A program made the position numbers and the translations under genes. The notes below the pieces were generated by a model that worked only from the letters and a program-made list of their open reading frames with translations, was not told where the DNA came from and did not search any database. DNA of 22,507 nucleotides from Elysia marginata. Its lineage: Eukaryota; Mollusca; Gastropoda; Plakobranchidae. Numbering within the stretch: position 1 is the first letter of the stretch; every line of letters starts with the position of its first letter. Positions 10,530 to 21,788 of the stretch are shown here, in pieces. The stretch spans positions 134,683 through 157,189 of the forward strand of contig BMAT01002133.1 in assembly GCA_019649035.1 (NCBI GenBank), read 5' to 3'.

Positions 10530-10741
10530 AGACCTTTAGCACACGCACCGTGTCTCACTACGCGTACGTGAAAATCGGGAAAGCAGATTAAGAAACTATA
10601 AAATAATGAAACCAGTTTCTAAAAATAGACCCACAGACATTCTATTTTTAGAAACTGGTTTCATTATTTTTATAGTTTCTCTATCTGCTTTCCCGATTTT
10701 CACGTACGCGTATTAAGACACGGTGCGTGTGCTAAAGGTCT
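10530..10741. mobile_element. Foldback (hairpin) element, possible MITE
   Basis: A near-perfect 212-bp palindrome. The left arm runs 10531-10629 and starts GACCTTTAGCACACGCACCG. The right arm runs 10641-10740 and ends in its reverse complement. An 11-nt loop, CCCACAGACAT, lies at 10630-10640. The arms differ at only about five positions plus one extra T in the right arm. No coding capacity. The length, symmetry and short unpaired loop fit a foldback-type non-autonomous DNA element. A clear target-site duplication was not found, so the family is unknown. Confidence 0.8.
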
Positions 10742-11164
10742 CTAATCATAACATGACGCAATAGTTTGGTTTGGGAGGGAACCATTAATAGTCTATCCTA
10801 AAAGCAACGCCGTGTATTTTAACCTATTTTTATTGTATTGCTTCATCAGTTTAAATGGTTTTGTGCAGCAGCAGTTCATCATATTTCATTTATGATATTC
10901 ACTAACTAAATAATGCTCTCATACGTTGAGTTTATTTTGTTTTAAAATCGGCTTGTTCTTGAACTACTTTTTACCAGTCATATTTATTCTGACCCGCTAA
11001 GATCAGCCGAGTGTCAGATACCAGTATTTCATTTTGGAAAAAGATCATCTCTTTATAGCATTACCCTTTCCTATTTATCAAAGAACAACATCAAAAACAG
11101 TCTTTCTAGAAAACTGTTATAATTTCGAGGCTTTTGTATCCTTTCAAAGCTCCTGGACTCTGTT

Positions 11165-11294
11165 GCTCACACTTTTACTTGACTATTGANCATATTCAAT
11201 GATCACAAAACACAATGTATTTTTTTTCCTCTTTGAATATTACTCTAATCTCATGGACAAGATTGTTACATCTAAAAAATTGATTTAATTTTTC
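11165..11294 (+). repeat. Tandem duplication, copy 1 (contains N)
   Basis: Begins GCTCACACTTTTACTTGAC and ends TGATTTAATTTTTC. About 90% identical to 11295-11424. It contains the single N of the window at 11190, where copy 2 reads GCT. It stops just before the AG, so it carries no acceptor. Confidence 0.92.
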
Positions 11295-11424
11295 GCTCAC
11301 ACTTTTACTTGACTATTGAGCTCATATTCAATGATCACAAAACACAATGTATTTTTTTCCTCTTCGAATATTACTCTAATCTAATGGACAAGATCGTTAC
11401 ATAACAAAATTGATTTAATTTTTC
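11295..11424 (+). repeat. Tandem duplication, copy 2 (adjacent to splice acceptor)
   Basis: Second copy of the same 130-bp unit. It ends TTTAATTTTTC and is followed by AG, forming the acceptor of the exon at 11427. Confidence 0.92.
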
Positions 11425-11426
11425 AG

Positions 11427-11546
11427 AGCATGAGAGAAATCATGCTGGAATCTTATTACACGGGAGGAGTAAACATTACAGGCTTCGAGATTTTTGAAGA
11501 CGTGCGATCTATGCAACATAATAGGAAAAACTCGGAACCAGTGAAG
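11427..11546 (+). CDS. iGluR ATD exon e
   Basis: The acceptor is TTTAATTTTTCAG at 11426 and the donor is GTAACT at 11547. The 40 codons, phase 0 on both sides, read SMREIMLESYYTGGVNITGF, then EIFEDVRS and a tail ending NSEPVK. The GGVNITGF-E-I-F block matches the SGVNMTGFRLL block of kainate receptors closely and is the strongest single family signature here. It also carries an NIT sequon. The tail (MQHNRKNSEPVK) should lead into a helix like VSSIIEKW, which is not in this exon. The acceptor lies at the edge of a local 130-bp tandem duplication. Confidence 0.92.
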
Positions 11547-12884
11547 GTAACTTCAGTTGCGCTCTAATTTTAAAGTATTTTTGTGTTTTGTATCTCTGTT
11601 ATTTTTATATTATAATATCAAGTAAGAAATGTTATTGACATGAAAGTAACATAATTATTATTTGAAAACCCTCAGCAGCGGTTCTTGTTGTTGTTGCTAC
11701 AATTTTCATCATCGTCAATGTAAGTTTATTACATTTTTCATAATTATCATTATGATTGTAGATTTTATTAAAGTTAGTAATTTTATTGCTAGTTTTTAAA
11801 CTGTATTTACAATGGGTGGTTTGATTGTGGAAAGGAGCTTGCAAAAGTTTTAGGGGTATGAATTGTCGCTGGTTCTTTACATTTTGTTACTTCAAGACGT
11901 AGCTTATAATTGCGCCGAATATATCATGAATCGCGAAATACAGTGAACGTTTCAAAAGCCATCAATAACATAGTCAAATTCTATATCTGGAGACTTACGT
12001 GGCACCTTAAAGCTCTATTTCGAATGGCTTAGTTTTTCAATAGAGACGAGAGGACTGTTGTATCAAGTTGGATTTCCGTCTGTAACGAAAATGGTTCCAA
12101 TTCATATCACCCGTTTCGACTAAATTTCTTTACACAATCAATAATCAAGGACCTCAAAAACCGAATTGTTTGTCTAGTTCTTGTATCCAAACTGAGATAA
12201 AAGACCATAATATGAAATTGGGAATTTGAAACGTTAAAGTAATCTGCGTCTCTAGTGATGGCGGCAGGGCTAGTGGGTTAAAAATGTTTACTTTTGGCTT
12301 TGAAAAAATACTTTGAACACATTTTTTTAAATTTTATAGCACTTACCCTTTATAAACTAGTTATTCCATTCAACACTTTTATCATCTGTCTGCTTCTATA
12401 TCTTGAAAACGTATGTCAATTGTGTTAAATAGTCTATAAAATTATATGCATATCTCTGTGAGTTCAGAAGGTAATTTGGTTGGTAATGGCCGTCGGGGAA
12501 TTCGTGTAGAGCGCTTAGAGCATTTGAAAGGATTAAGCACTGTATAAATCAACGCCCTTTACATTACTTATTTTTCGAAGTTATTTTATTCAGCCGTTTT
12601 TTGTGGGAGGTTTTGTTGTTAAATATAATTCGGTACCTTTTCTCTCCATTAAAATATCTTTTATCTCTCATCCTGCCTGTATCCTTACCTCTTTCCTCCT
12701 CCTCTCTTTTCAGTTTCTTATTAACTTATTTCACTTATCTATTTACTCATTCAATCTCCATTTTCCCATTCACATCGCTGTCATTCTTTGTCATGATTTT
12801 ATACGAATCTCCTGGAATCTGTTTATCATTTTCTCTGTTTCTTAATGCTTTAATTCTCATTTTTTTTTCTTAAAACTTTAACTC

Positions 12885-12888
<4 letters not shown>

Positions 12889-12933
<45 letters not shown>

Positions 12934-12958
12934 CGTCTCTCTCTCCCCCTCTTTCTCT
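12889..12958 (+). repeat. (CT)n microsatellite
   Basis: A pure CT run to about 12928, then CCCTCCGTCTCTC variants and a further CT/CTTT stretch. Confidence 0.93.
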
Positions 12959-13610
12959 TTTTCTCTCTCACATACTGTCTTCTTTTCTACCCCCTTTTTG
13001 CACATTCTTTGATTTTGCTTCATTTCCTCTGTTTCGTGAGAGCCTTAATATCTCCCAGTGTTGCAAGAGGGATACTCCTTCCTGTCTTCGAGCCAGTGAA
13101 CAAGACATTGAACACGTAATAACACTTCCGCAATTTGCCTCCGTGTTTGACATTCATGACATGTAAATGAGTCGTCGTTGCTTCAAACAGCAAACTTGCT
13201 ATTTGCATAAAACACAGTAGTTTCGATTGAGTTTAAAAGACTGCTAGTTTCTACTATACTAAATTTTTTGCCTGATTACACTCCATTTCAACATCGTTGG
13301 CAAGAGGTTCTTGCTTTCATTGATCTCTTCAAATGTTTGATACTAACGTTCATTTGGTGTTAAAAAAAGCAGTTAAGTCACACTTGTAAGGATATTTGCA
13401 TAGAATTAAAGGTAGAAAAACCTTTAAACATATCTTCAACATAATCTGGTTATTAATTTTTTTTTTAGTTAGAAGTTCAAACGTTCATCATTATATTCTG
13501 TTTATTCGAAGATGGCCGTCGTTAAAATTATCGCTTGTTGCGGATAATTTACCTCTCCAACTAAAGGAAAGCGAGTCTCAGCAGTCTGTTCTGTAATTTT
13601 TTTTATCTAG

Positions 13611-13667
13611 GGCTTCTTTAGAATGATTGCAAGGACCTCCCGAGGTAGAGGTAGTAAAATCAAATTG
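13611..13667 (+). CDS. Candidate iGluR ATD exon f (tentative)
   Basis: This is the best candidate for the segment missing between exons e and g. The acceptor is TTTTTTTTATCTAG at 13610. The donor is a weak GTACCA at 13668. The 57 nt are open and phase 0 at both ends, as required. They read GFFRMIARTSRGRGSKIKL. Joined to exon e this gives PVK-GFFRMI, comparable with VSKFIERW of AMPA receptors, and G-x-G-x-x-I-x-L before the SYDY start of exon g. Against it: the conserved Trp is absent, the segment is about six residues shorter than usual, and the donor is poor. The open frame continues to a TAA near 13740. Confidence 0.35.
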
Positions 13668-13847
13668 GTACCAGCTGGTGTCTGGCTGGGAAAACCTCCG
13701 AAAGTTTGCAGCAGATATATTTCTGCTATGCGGTTGTTTTAATCTTAGCTGAGCCTTTTTATAACTTTATACTAGTTCAACTTTGCCTTGGCAAGTTGCA
13801 AGTTAATAGATAATAAAGCCATTAAGTGTATTCAAATGTACAATCTT

Positions 13848-13848
<1 letters not shown>

Positions 13849-13914
<66 letters not shown>

Positions 13915-13927
13915 TTCTCTCTCTCTG
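13849..13927 (+). repeat. Compound (GTCT)n(CT)n microsatellite
   Basis: Tandem GTCT units to about 13877 pass into CT dinucleotides with GTCTC and TTTCTC interruptions, ending before GTAAAAATTC. The pattern suggests CT arose by substitution within, or expansion next to, GTCT. Confidence 0.93.
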
Positions 13928-14828
13928 TAAAAATTCTTTTTGTGGAATTTTTCTGTCTAATAATTTACAACTCTATCTTCGTATTGAAAACGTTTGCTAG
14001 TTTAATGTTAGTGATGCGCTCAAAAATTTGGATTTTTGACTTGCTGTCCTCACGTCCTCAGTTTGCCAACATATAAAAATAAAAACCATTACTCTCCGTT
14101 CAAGGGCTCCAGAAGGTAGAGTTCTGTCTCCACTACTTTATGGAGTCATAAATACTAATGGTTGTTCTTTTTTGCTGATTTTTTTTAACTTGCAGTCGAC
14201 ACCAAAGTGGCTATCATCGGTATCATCTCAAAGATGAACGTCTCTAAATGAAAACATTTTATCATTCACCAAATGGTGCGCTCTATCAACCGTCATATCA
14301 CCTTAGGAAAAAGCTCTCATGGCATATAAACAGTTTATAAGAAAGTTTATAACTTGATAAATATGTTTAACATTGTATCATTAGCCTTAGTTTGAACAGC
14401 TGGGGCAGAAACATCAGAGCATCTGATAACAACTGCATGATCAGAATCACCAACAAGGCTCAATTATTATTAATGGAGATTTACCATTGGGCGATGACTA
14501 TTTTGACAGTACGTAAAAGCAACGGTTCTTTTCTTGTTTTGAAAAGAATCATATTGTAGTTAGAGGCTTCTCTCCTTTTAGCACGTGCTGAGATTCACAT
14601 AAGCTCTTTTGTTCTCAACTCAGTTAAAAGTCAATGTGATTCTTTTTCAAGGTATTTACGTTTGTAATAAAAGTCGCGAGTCACTTGTATAATGGATGTA
14701 TAATGAAGGAAAGTGTATAATGGGTGCCGTATCAGTTATTGATGCTCTTTATAACAGGTACTATTAATTTCCACTGACTTTAACCAAATCAAATTTACAT
14801 TAGAAAGAACTATAGAAATAATTTTATC

Positions 14829-14837
14829 TTCTCTCCC

Positions 14838-14897
<60 letters not shown>
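14829..14897 (+). repeat. (CT)n microsatellite
   Basis: CT dinucleotide array with CCCC and TCCT interruptions at its left end, pure from about 14850. Confidence 0.93.
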
Positions 14898-14900
<3 letters not shown>

Positions 14901-17900
14901 CTTTGTGTGTCTCTCTGTCTCTTTACCATAAAAAAAATTTTTTTCCCGTAACTTACTTCAGTGGCTTTGTTAAGTTGGTATTTTTTCTGAAACGAAAGAA
15001 ATTGATAAGTTTTGTGCAAATGTAAGTCGTAAGACTGCCATCGGTGGTGGAAAAATATAATCCATAAAAAATATTTTATATCGCAGTGGTGTGCGGGAAG
15101 TTGAGCGCATAAAGGACTGGAATATTAGAAGTTTTTGGTGCATGCACGCATGTTCACAGTAGTCCAGCTTTAGAAACTTAAAATTGTTTTCGGATTAACA
15201 TAATTTGTCTGCAATACAACGGTGAGATAGTGTGATGGAAAGATTTTAAAGGTATGAAATTAGCATTGAAGAAATGCCTGAAATGTCTGCCTCTAGTATG
15301 ATGATTCGAACTGCCAACTTAAGTAGTTTCTGCATCTACTGCATTGCCACTTTAAGAAACACCGCCTATACTACGTCGCCAGTACGTGAAATGATGCGGT
15401 ATATTTCCAAAGAAACAAGAAATGTGTAGGGAGGGGCTCTACTGATAATGGTTGATATTCCCGGGAAAAATTTTGTAAGTATTGTTACTGTGTTATTAAG
15501 AATGGATACATCTGACGGTGTTGAGTAGTATTTTGATTTGACAAAGACATGAAGAGGAAATGGTAACCTCATTCGTAAGCTGTTGTTTGTTTTAAAAGAA
15601 ATGCATCTAAAAAGTAGCCTCGGGGCTCAACAAAAACCATTACTACTGTTTCATTTTACGAGTTTGATACAAGTGCCTGCCTTTAAAGCTTTTCATTGAT
15701 TTCTAAAGCCTGAATTTTATGTTGATTTAGCAAGACCATTTTTAGTTCGTCGAAGGAAAAACAAAGAACAACACTAATGGGTTTTGTGATTGTAAACTTC
15801 TTGAAAGATAAATTTATCTGTTTTATAAAGAAGCCACACATGCAACTCCTCAAGAAAAAGTAAGAAGAAAATCGCCTGAAACGTCGCTACTTTGCGTGGG
15901 CTTCATCTCAATAATTCATCTAGGCCCTAACTCACAGTTAGCAAATCACTACTTAGGCCTAAGAAGTCCCCACATGGGTATATTTATAGTTTTTCGTTAG
16001 TGAAAGTCTATAAAGTAATGAAATCGGGCAACGCACTCTCACTACTCTGGTCGCTGTCCCTTGAGGAACATAACTGTTAGAAGAAAGAAGTAGAGAAGAA
16101 GTGTGTAAAAAAGTAAATTTGCCAAAGCAGTTTGTTGAAAAAGTCGGGGGGAAAGTTTGGTTCTACTGGTTAGGATTAAACCTAAAAATATCTTGCTTGA
16201 AAAATATTCCGCAGATAAAGATTAGAGATACCGATTAATAAAAAAAGACGGAATATTATGGCTTAAGAAGATTTTCTGTTTTCAAGCTAACATCTAATCT
16301 TTTACACTTTTTGGGGGGTTCTTTTTTCCTGTAAGGCCTTAAAGCCAGCACAATGCGTAAGTGAGCGACGTCCACGTTATCACTTTTACTTTGAGACAGG
16401 TATGCAGCCTCAACAAAACAATTGATAAGAAACAGTGTTTCGAATTGTTTTCGGTGGGTTTCTGAAAAATACTTTCCCATCCTCTATCAAGGATGCCACA
16501 GGTTTAAAGCAGTTTGAAGGCTCCTGAGGATTTTGGAGCCATTGCTCTCTGCTGTATGAACGTGTACTGCGTGTCTAAAGATTGATGTCCCTAGAGGATT
16601 AACCCAGAGCAAGCATCGCTAATTACCATTTGTTTCCATCCCGGAGAGAGCTTGACCACCCATCTTATAATCAATAAAGTCTGTGTCCACTTTTGTGTCT
16701 AGATACTATTAACTGACCAGCTTTAGGACCAAACAGGGACCTGTTTTTCGTCTAAAATTTGTATTAAGTTATTCTCCTCAGGCCAAACTTTAGCTGGATT
16801 TGTGTGTTGTTTAATATGCGACAAAAAAGGTAAAAGCAGATAAAGTTTCACGCCCTATTATTCATGCTTGCAGAAAGGTGAAATACGATGACATTTAAAA
16901 GCTTTACTTTAGATTAAGTGCCTTTTGTAAACAAGAATGCCAACTTCAATGGTCTTTTGTTTCCAAACTCCGTCTTCCCTCTTATGTGTTGCTTTCAGTA
17001 TATTTAAATACTATTTGAAATGTTGTTTCAGAAATGTTTATTAAATATGTCCATTGCATGTATGACTTTTAGTGGCGAGGTACAAAGCAGTCCATGATCT
17101 TTTATTCATAAAAACTCACCCATTTCTTTTAGTTTGATTTTTTTTTCAAATCAGCTAAAAATTGGGATATTAAGACAAGGTTCGGTGAGTTGCAAAGAAC
17201 AAAGGGCTAAATTCAAGGTTCATTAATTTTACTAAATTGACAGCGTTAATAAAGTCCTAAGTATATCTATTTTACATGTATCAATTTTGCTTCAGAGTTT
17301 TCTACAACAAATCATTGAAAGTGTAAAAGCAAATGATTTTATTTCTCTTTCGCTCTCCATTAATTACAACAGGTATCCTTAAGTGCTTTTAGCAATCTCT
17401 ACTTTCTAAACAGCAACGACTCGTGCGCCCCAAACGCTTTTAACACTTGCTGTGGGAGAAGATCATTATCTATCAACACCGCAACTGTTTTACAACCATT
17501 GGATTTTCTGATCAATAGTCTGTCACGTTGTAAAATGTTCTTGAAAACTTTTACTCTGTTCCTTTTCTTTTTTTTATACTGTTTTCTAAATAATGGTTGT
17601 GCCTTACCGTTCTTTCACACGGCAGATTCCCCAAGAGAATAAAGCCGCTCAGACAATCGCTTTTTAATTGCGCTGTAGATTGAAGTAATTTTAGAGGCCG
17701 TAGAGAGAACAAGGTGTTGAGGTCGTTTAATCTCCTATAGCGTTTAGAAACTGCCGGTAAAAAAAGTTTGTGAGAGAAAGAACAGTTGGCCCTGGGTGCT
17801 TGAAATTCAAGAGAGGTTATAATGAAAAAAAGTGATTTTTAAGTTGGTTTGGTTAGTTGTTGTTTTTTTTTATTTAAGTAGGACTTTTACTCGTTTACAT

Positions 17901-20034
17901 TGGTTTTACTGTAAATATTGAACACCTAAAGGTCAGCATAGACTTCAAAATGGTATCTGAATGGTTGTATAATGCTAAGTATTTTTGCTGTTTAAAAAGA
18001 GTTCTGCCCTTGTTTTTTTTTTCTTACCAATCGATCTCTCTAAAATCATTTCCTCTCGTGAGCACAATCAATTTAATAAAATTATTTGTTATTATTTTCA
18101 AGCACTAACTTCGTTGCTATATGAGTTAACAATGTTCGTGCTTTTTGCAAGATGTCTAAACTAGAATGACCATACTGTTGTAAAAATATATTTCTTTTCA
18201 AACTTTTAGGATCAAAAGTCACTGATATACTTGAGCGAGTTTCGTGTAGTCACCAACATTTATTGTTAATTTCTGCTAAAGACATAATAGGCTTGAATGT
18301 GAATAAAAAATAACGGTCGATAAAATACAGCGTCAAAAAGTCATGTCGCATAGACAATTCAATTAATTCCTGTAATGCAAAATACGAAAACTTTATATGC
18401 AGAGGCGGAAATGTTTAGCTTATAAATCTGGTAATTTTTTATTATGAGACAACAAAGAAAATTTCGAGCACATTAAATTTGGATGTCGAAAGAGCAATGG
18501 TTCTGATCTAACTCTATTAGTTGGTGTGGAATTGTGTATCAAAAGTAGTCTCAGAGCGTTAGCTGCCTTATTTTTTTCCATTCGAGCCACACAAAGAAAT
18601 GCGCGATCTGCTAAGAAGGAATGCGGAATAAATTGAGTTTCCCAAGTTGTGACATAGATTTCGGTCAGAACCATTAAAGTTTTAAATTTTTCAACCTGCG
18701 TTGCTTACATATTTCTTTGAATTGCCGATTGAAGTTTTTCAAACACAGGTATTTTATTTTTGCTGCTTTGTATCTTAATTTATTCCTTTTTACTTTCGTG
18801 AAAACAAATGAGTGCAAGATAAATATTGAGACGCAAAGCCCTCTAACCTTTGTTTTGAAACACATTCTTTTCTGTTGATAATTATGAAATTTAAGCATTA
18901 TATTAATCCGTTGAACAGTGGTTTAAAGCAGGTCCCTTTGAAATAAGATCAATAAATCTAAGACATTGTACACGGTTTCATATTAGTAGAACCTCGTGTA
19001 TCTCCTGTTCCTCAGAACGATATCAAGGCAAGCAGACAAAGGAGAAAATCGGCAGACTGTCTGGCTTCACGAAATTGTTACGATCATGCAATGCCTTTGT
19101 TGATATGACCTGGCAAGCAATCGTATCTCGCAGACAAGATATGATTTCTTTTGTGGAAGTTTTGCACTGAACAAGCGTTATTCCGGTCTGGCCTGTGAAA
19201 TGAATCAAGCAATATAATCGTCTTGGGAACCGCCACAAACAATTACTGAAATAAAAAAAGATTATGGAACTAAAAATAAAATGCCCCTTGCGGAGTATGT
19301 TAAGAACTACATTGATGTTACCGAATTGGATACTAGGCGATACTCCAGATCAATTATGCGACTTTCAACAGAAGTCAGGGTAATAAGATGCGAAGGGTAT
19401 CCCTAGAAACAATCTTTTTGGTATGCGGCTTGCTAATCAAAGCGTTTTTTTTTTCTTATACACTGGGGTTGTAACAGAGTGGTGAATTACGTTGTGAAAG
19501 TGTTTTGTTTAATATCTCCTTACAATGACACTGAGGGGTTGTTGCTTCATCATGTTTGTAAGGTTTAATAAATGTGGAGCCGGTTTTTTCCCTTTTAAAA
19601 TTATCCATGCCTTTTCTGATGAGCAATAAATTTGGCTCTATACCGGCGAGCTGTTGTCTTGATATTTGCTTTGTTTTAGTGTGCCATTTATTTAAAGCTA
19701 TTGGCTCTTAGTCACCGCACGGTCTTCACGTCAACATTAATTACAGTACTTGCTCTTTACATTTCTTTACGTTCTTTTGATACAGTGTACTCTTTACAGT
19801 CATCTCTAAGACTAAGCACAAATCTAAAACCATATTAACTCTCTGGTGATATTGAAATCAAACATACTAAATAACATAACAGGATTTAGCAAACATTCCA
19901 CGAATAAGTAAATCTTCACAAACATAGAAACAATGTAGACAGCGTCCTGTTTTAAGTATTTTTTAATGATTAAGTGGTAAGAGTGTAAACAATAACGAAC
20001 ATTTATAGAAACCATAAGGATAGCAATAATGTTT

Positions 20035-20040
<6 letters not shown>

Positions 20041-20109
<69 letters not shown>
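20041..20109 (+). repeat. (TAG)23 microsatellite
   Basis: 23 uninterrupted TAG units, with degenerate TAGTTAGTAGTAG units again near 20129-20142. It lies about 145 bp upstream of the acceptor of the exon at 20255. In the sense transcript it is a dense UAG array, each unit containing an AG dinucleotide. Confidence 0.95.
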
Positions 20110-20254
20110 GGATGATGGTGTTGCTTGTAGTTAGTAGTAGTGACAATATGTTTTTTTTTACTTTTAGCTTTCTTTGTTTCTTTTAAACTAATTGTTCCAG
20201 AAATGTTAATCTCAAATTCACATATCAACACAATTTCGTTCTTTTCGTGACCAG

Positions 20255-20446
20255 TCATACGATTATATAGCCGAGGACACGGTCCGAGTACTGGTGAGCT
20301 CACTAGAAGAGATCCAGAAGCGCCAGGGTTCGTCCTCAGTCTTTGGCAGTGTCAACGGCTGGCGACCGCCCCAGGATAAGTCATGCCATCCGTCACCGGC
20401 CTGGAAGTGGCACCAAGGCCGCTCTCTCGCGAGAATCTTCCAGAAT
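20255..20446 (+). CDS. iGluR ATD exon g
   Basis: The acceptor is CTTTTCGTGACCAG at 20254. The best donor is GTGAGT at 20447; an alternative GT lies at 20451. It reads SYDYIAEDTVRVLVSSLEEI, then KRQGSSSVFGSVNGW, then DKSCHPSPAWKWHQGRSLAR and IFQN. It matches the iGluR '(A)L-YDAV...' helix, a variable loop, the second disulfide cysteine (codon 20384-20386; compare LQCHRHKPW in kainate receptors), then W...G..L, the conserved Trp and the last lobe-1 helix. The end is ambiguous: using GTGAGT leaves phase 0, while the next exon needs one base carried over. Confidence 0.9.
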
Positions 20447-21788
20447 GTGAGTGTTTGTTGGGAACAGATGACATTATAAGGCTCATTGGCATATTCCGTT
20501 CGTATGCATCACAGCACCATTTGAAGTTTGGATTTTTATACAAAATTCGATTTGGCTCCGAAATAATATAGCGCTCGACTTCGGAGCGGTAGGTCTTGAG
20601 TTCGAGCCACGGACTTCGGAGGCTGAGCAACCCCGACTGTTATTCAGCATCCATGTTTACTTGGTTAATAATTGCCTAAGGTTAAAGCACCGAAGGAAGA
20701 AGGGTGGGGTACTTTCTTCACGTGCTGTGCTCATAGCATCATGTGCCAGTTCATCGCGCCTCCTCTAAGGCCACTTGGGTTATTGGAACTTTACCTTAGA
20801 ATCGAGATAATTACTAAAGTAAGACATTTTCAACAAAAAGGCACAAACTGTAAAGTAGCACTTTTAATCTGTATTTTATGATTATTTGCTAATTAAACTG
20901 TTCGAATGTATAGTTTGTGAGAAAACATCAATAACAAAGGGAACATCTGTTTCACATCTGAGGTATCCTATAACTTTTTTAATGAATAAAACAGCAGAAA
21001 TGAAGCCAAGCTACGCATTTCAACATTAAAATAGAACGTTTCTAACAGATAAATATGCTATCCGGAAGCTGCCCTCATATTTCTATTGAGTAAAAGCTTG
21101 TCAGTATGAAAGTTTGAGTTCCCAATAGTATTACTATGGCCATTGCTAAAGTGAGTGTTGTACAGTAAAGAAAGTCACTGAGAGAATAATAGAAAAAAAT
21201 CATAATTTCACAATAAAAATAAAAACATGCAAATCTGTGAAGTGGTATAACAAAAGATATGCCTAAAGACCGCCGCCAAAATTAAAGATAAACGGGGGCT
21301 TTGGGTCCAGATAAGAGGTCACTCTTTCAAAATATGTTCTACTTAATGTTCGAGTTGAAATTAACTGCAATTCAAGATTTTGATTTATAAAAATTGTCTT
21401 GTTTTAAGTTTCTCTGTGGAGAAAGTATTGTTTTTGCATATAAGAATTTTGAAGTGTACAGATGTAAGTGCCTTTCACCAGATTCTTCGAAAAAAATATC
21501 AGAATCAATATGATTTAAAAAACTGTAAAGGGTTTCAAGTTTCTACTGAATTAAAGAAGATATATCACTGTTTGTATATTATTGTTTCACACGTCATAAA
21601 TTTTGGTGTGTAGACAATTTGTAGAGGGCATTTGTAAAGAACATTTTCGCGTCTAATTGAAAAAAAACGTTTTATCAACTTACAGCAGCATAGTTGTCAA
21701 ATAAGATTATATAGTCTCTGCAATGCTCAAAGGTTTTATTCATATCGATACACTTTTTTATTTATTTTTCAAAAGACTACTTTCACAG
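20447..21788 (+). other. Intron between ATD exons g and h
   Basis: A 1342-bp intron, GTGAGT (or GTGTTT at 20451) to TTTCACAG. It holds a degenerate tRNA-like/SINE remnant near 20550-20640. The remainder is AT-rich with no recognised feature. A microexon of 3n+1 bases may be hidden here. Confidence 0.7.
20549..20640 (+). repeat. Possible tRNA-like SINE remnant
   Basis: A B-box-like GAGTTCGAGCC lies at 20598-20608. It is preceded by CGCTC-GACTTCG-GAGCG (20572-20588), which can form a 5-bp stem with a 7-nt loop like an anticodon arm. The A-box is poor. This is more decayed than the one at 3721 and of a different tRNA-like sequence. Confidence 0.35.

Larger units (their letters stand above)
9984..11426 (+). 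other. Intron between ATD exons d and e
   Basis: A 1443-bp intron, GTGAGT to TTTTTCAG. It holds a foldback element at 10530-10741 and a 130-bp tandem duplication at 11165-11424 that runs up to the acceptor. A GC-richer patch at about 10083-10175 (TTGGGGCCCTCTTAG, CTCGGCTCTGCAGAGG) is unlike its surroundings and may be an old repeat fragment. Confidence 0.8.
11547..20254 (+). other. Large intron region between ATD exons e and g
   Basis: 8.7 kb, probably containing one small exon (best candidate 13611-13667). It holds CT microsatellites at 12889, 13849 and 14829 and a (TAG)n array at 20041. The rest, including 15000-20000, is AT-rich with many short T runs. I recognise no transposon protein, RNA gene or second gene in it; the open frames seen are short and lack conserved patterns. 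Confidence 0.65.

Noticed and set aside
14200..14260. Strong acceptor TTTTTTTAACTTGCAG followed by a short open stretch
   Set aside because: No frame gives a plausible receptor segment with a usable donor.
14810..15019. Minus-strand Arg/Glu-repeat open frame
   Set aside because: Pure translation of the CT microsatellite at 14829-14897.
17155..17184. 30-nt phase-0 candidate microexon with a strong acceptor and GTGAGT donor
   Set aside because: Splice sites are good, but the product LKIGILRQGS does not fit the missing ATD segment. Kept only as a possible cryptic exon.
17296..17372. 77-nt candidate exon (SFLQQIIESVKANDF...) after a good acceptor
   Set aside because: Superficially helix-like after PVK, but its length breaks phase with the exon at 20255, and the donor is weak.
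18420..19238. Minus-strand open frames of 70-84 codons
   Set aside because: Isolated, with no recognisable domain, start context or splice signals; expected at this length by chance.
20034..20303. Minus-strand open frame ending in a long Tyr run
   Set aside because: It is the reverse reading of the TAG microsatellite and overlaps the start of a receptor exon; no conserved sequence.
21311..21317. 7-nt microexon (ATAAGAG) that would fix the phase between the last two exons
   Set aside because: The acceptor context is weak and a match of this length is expected by chance.
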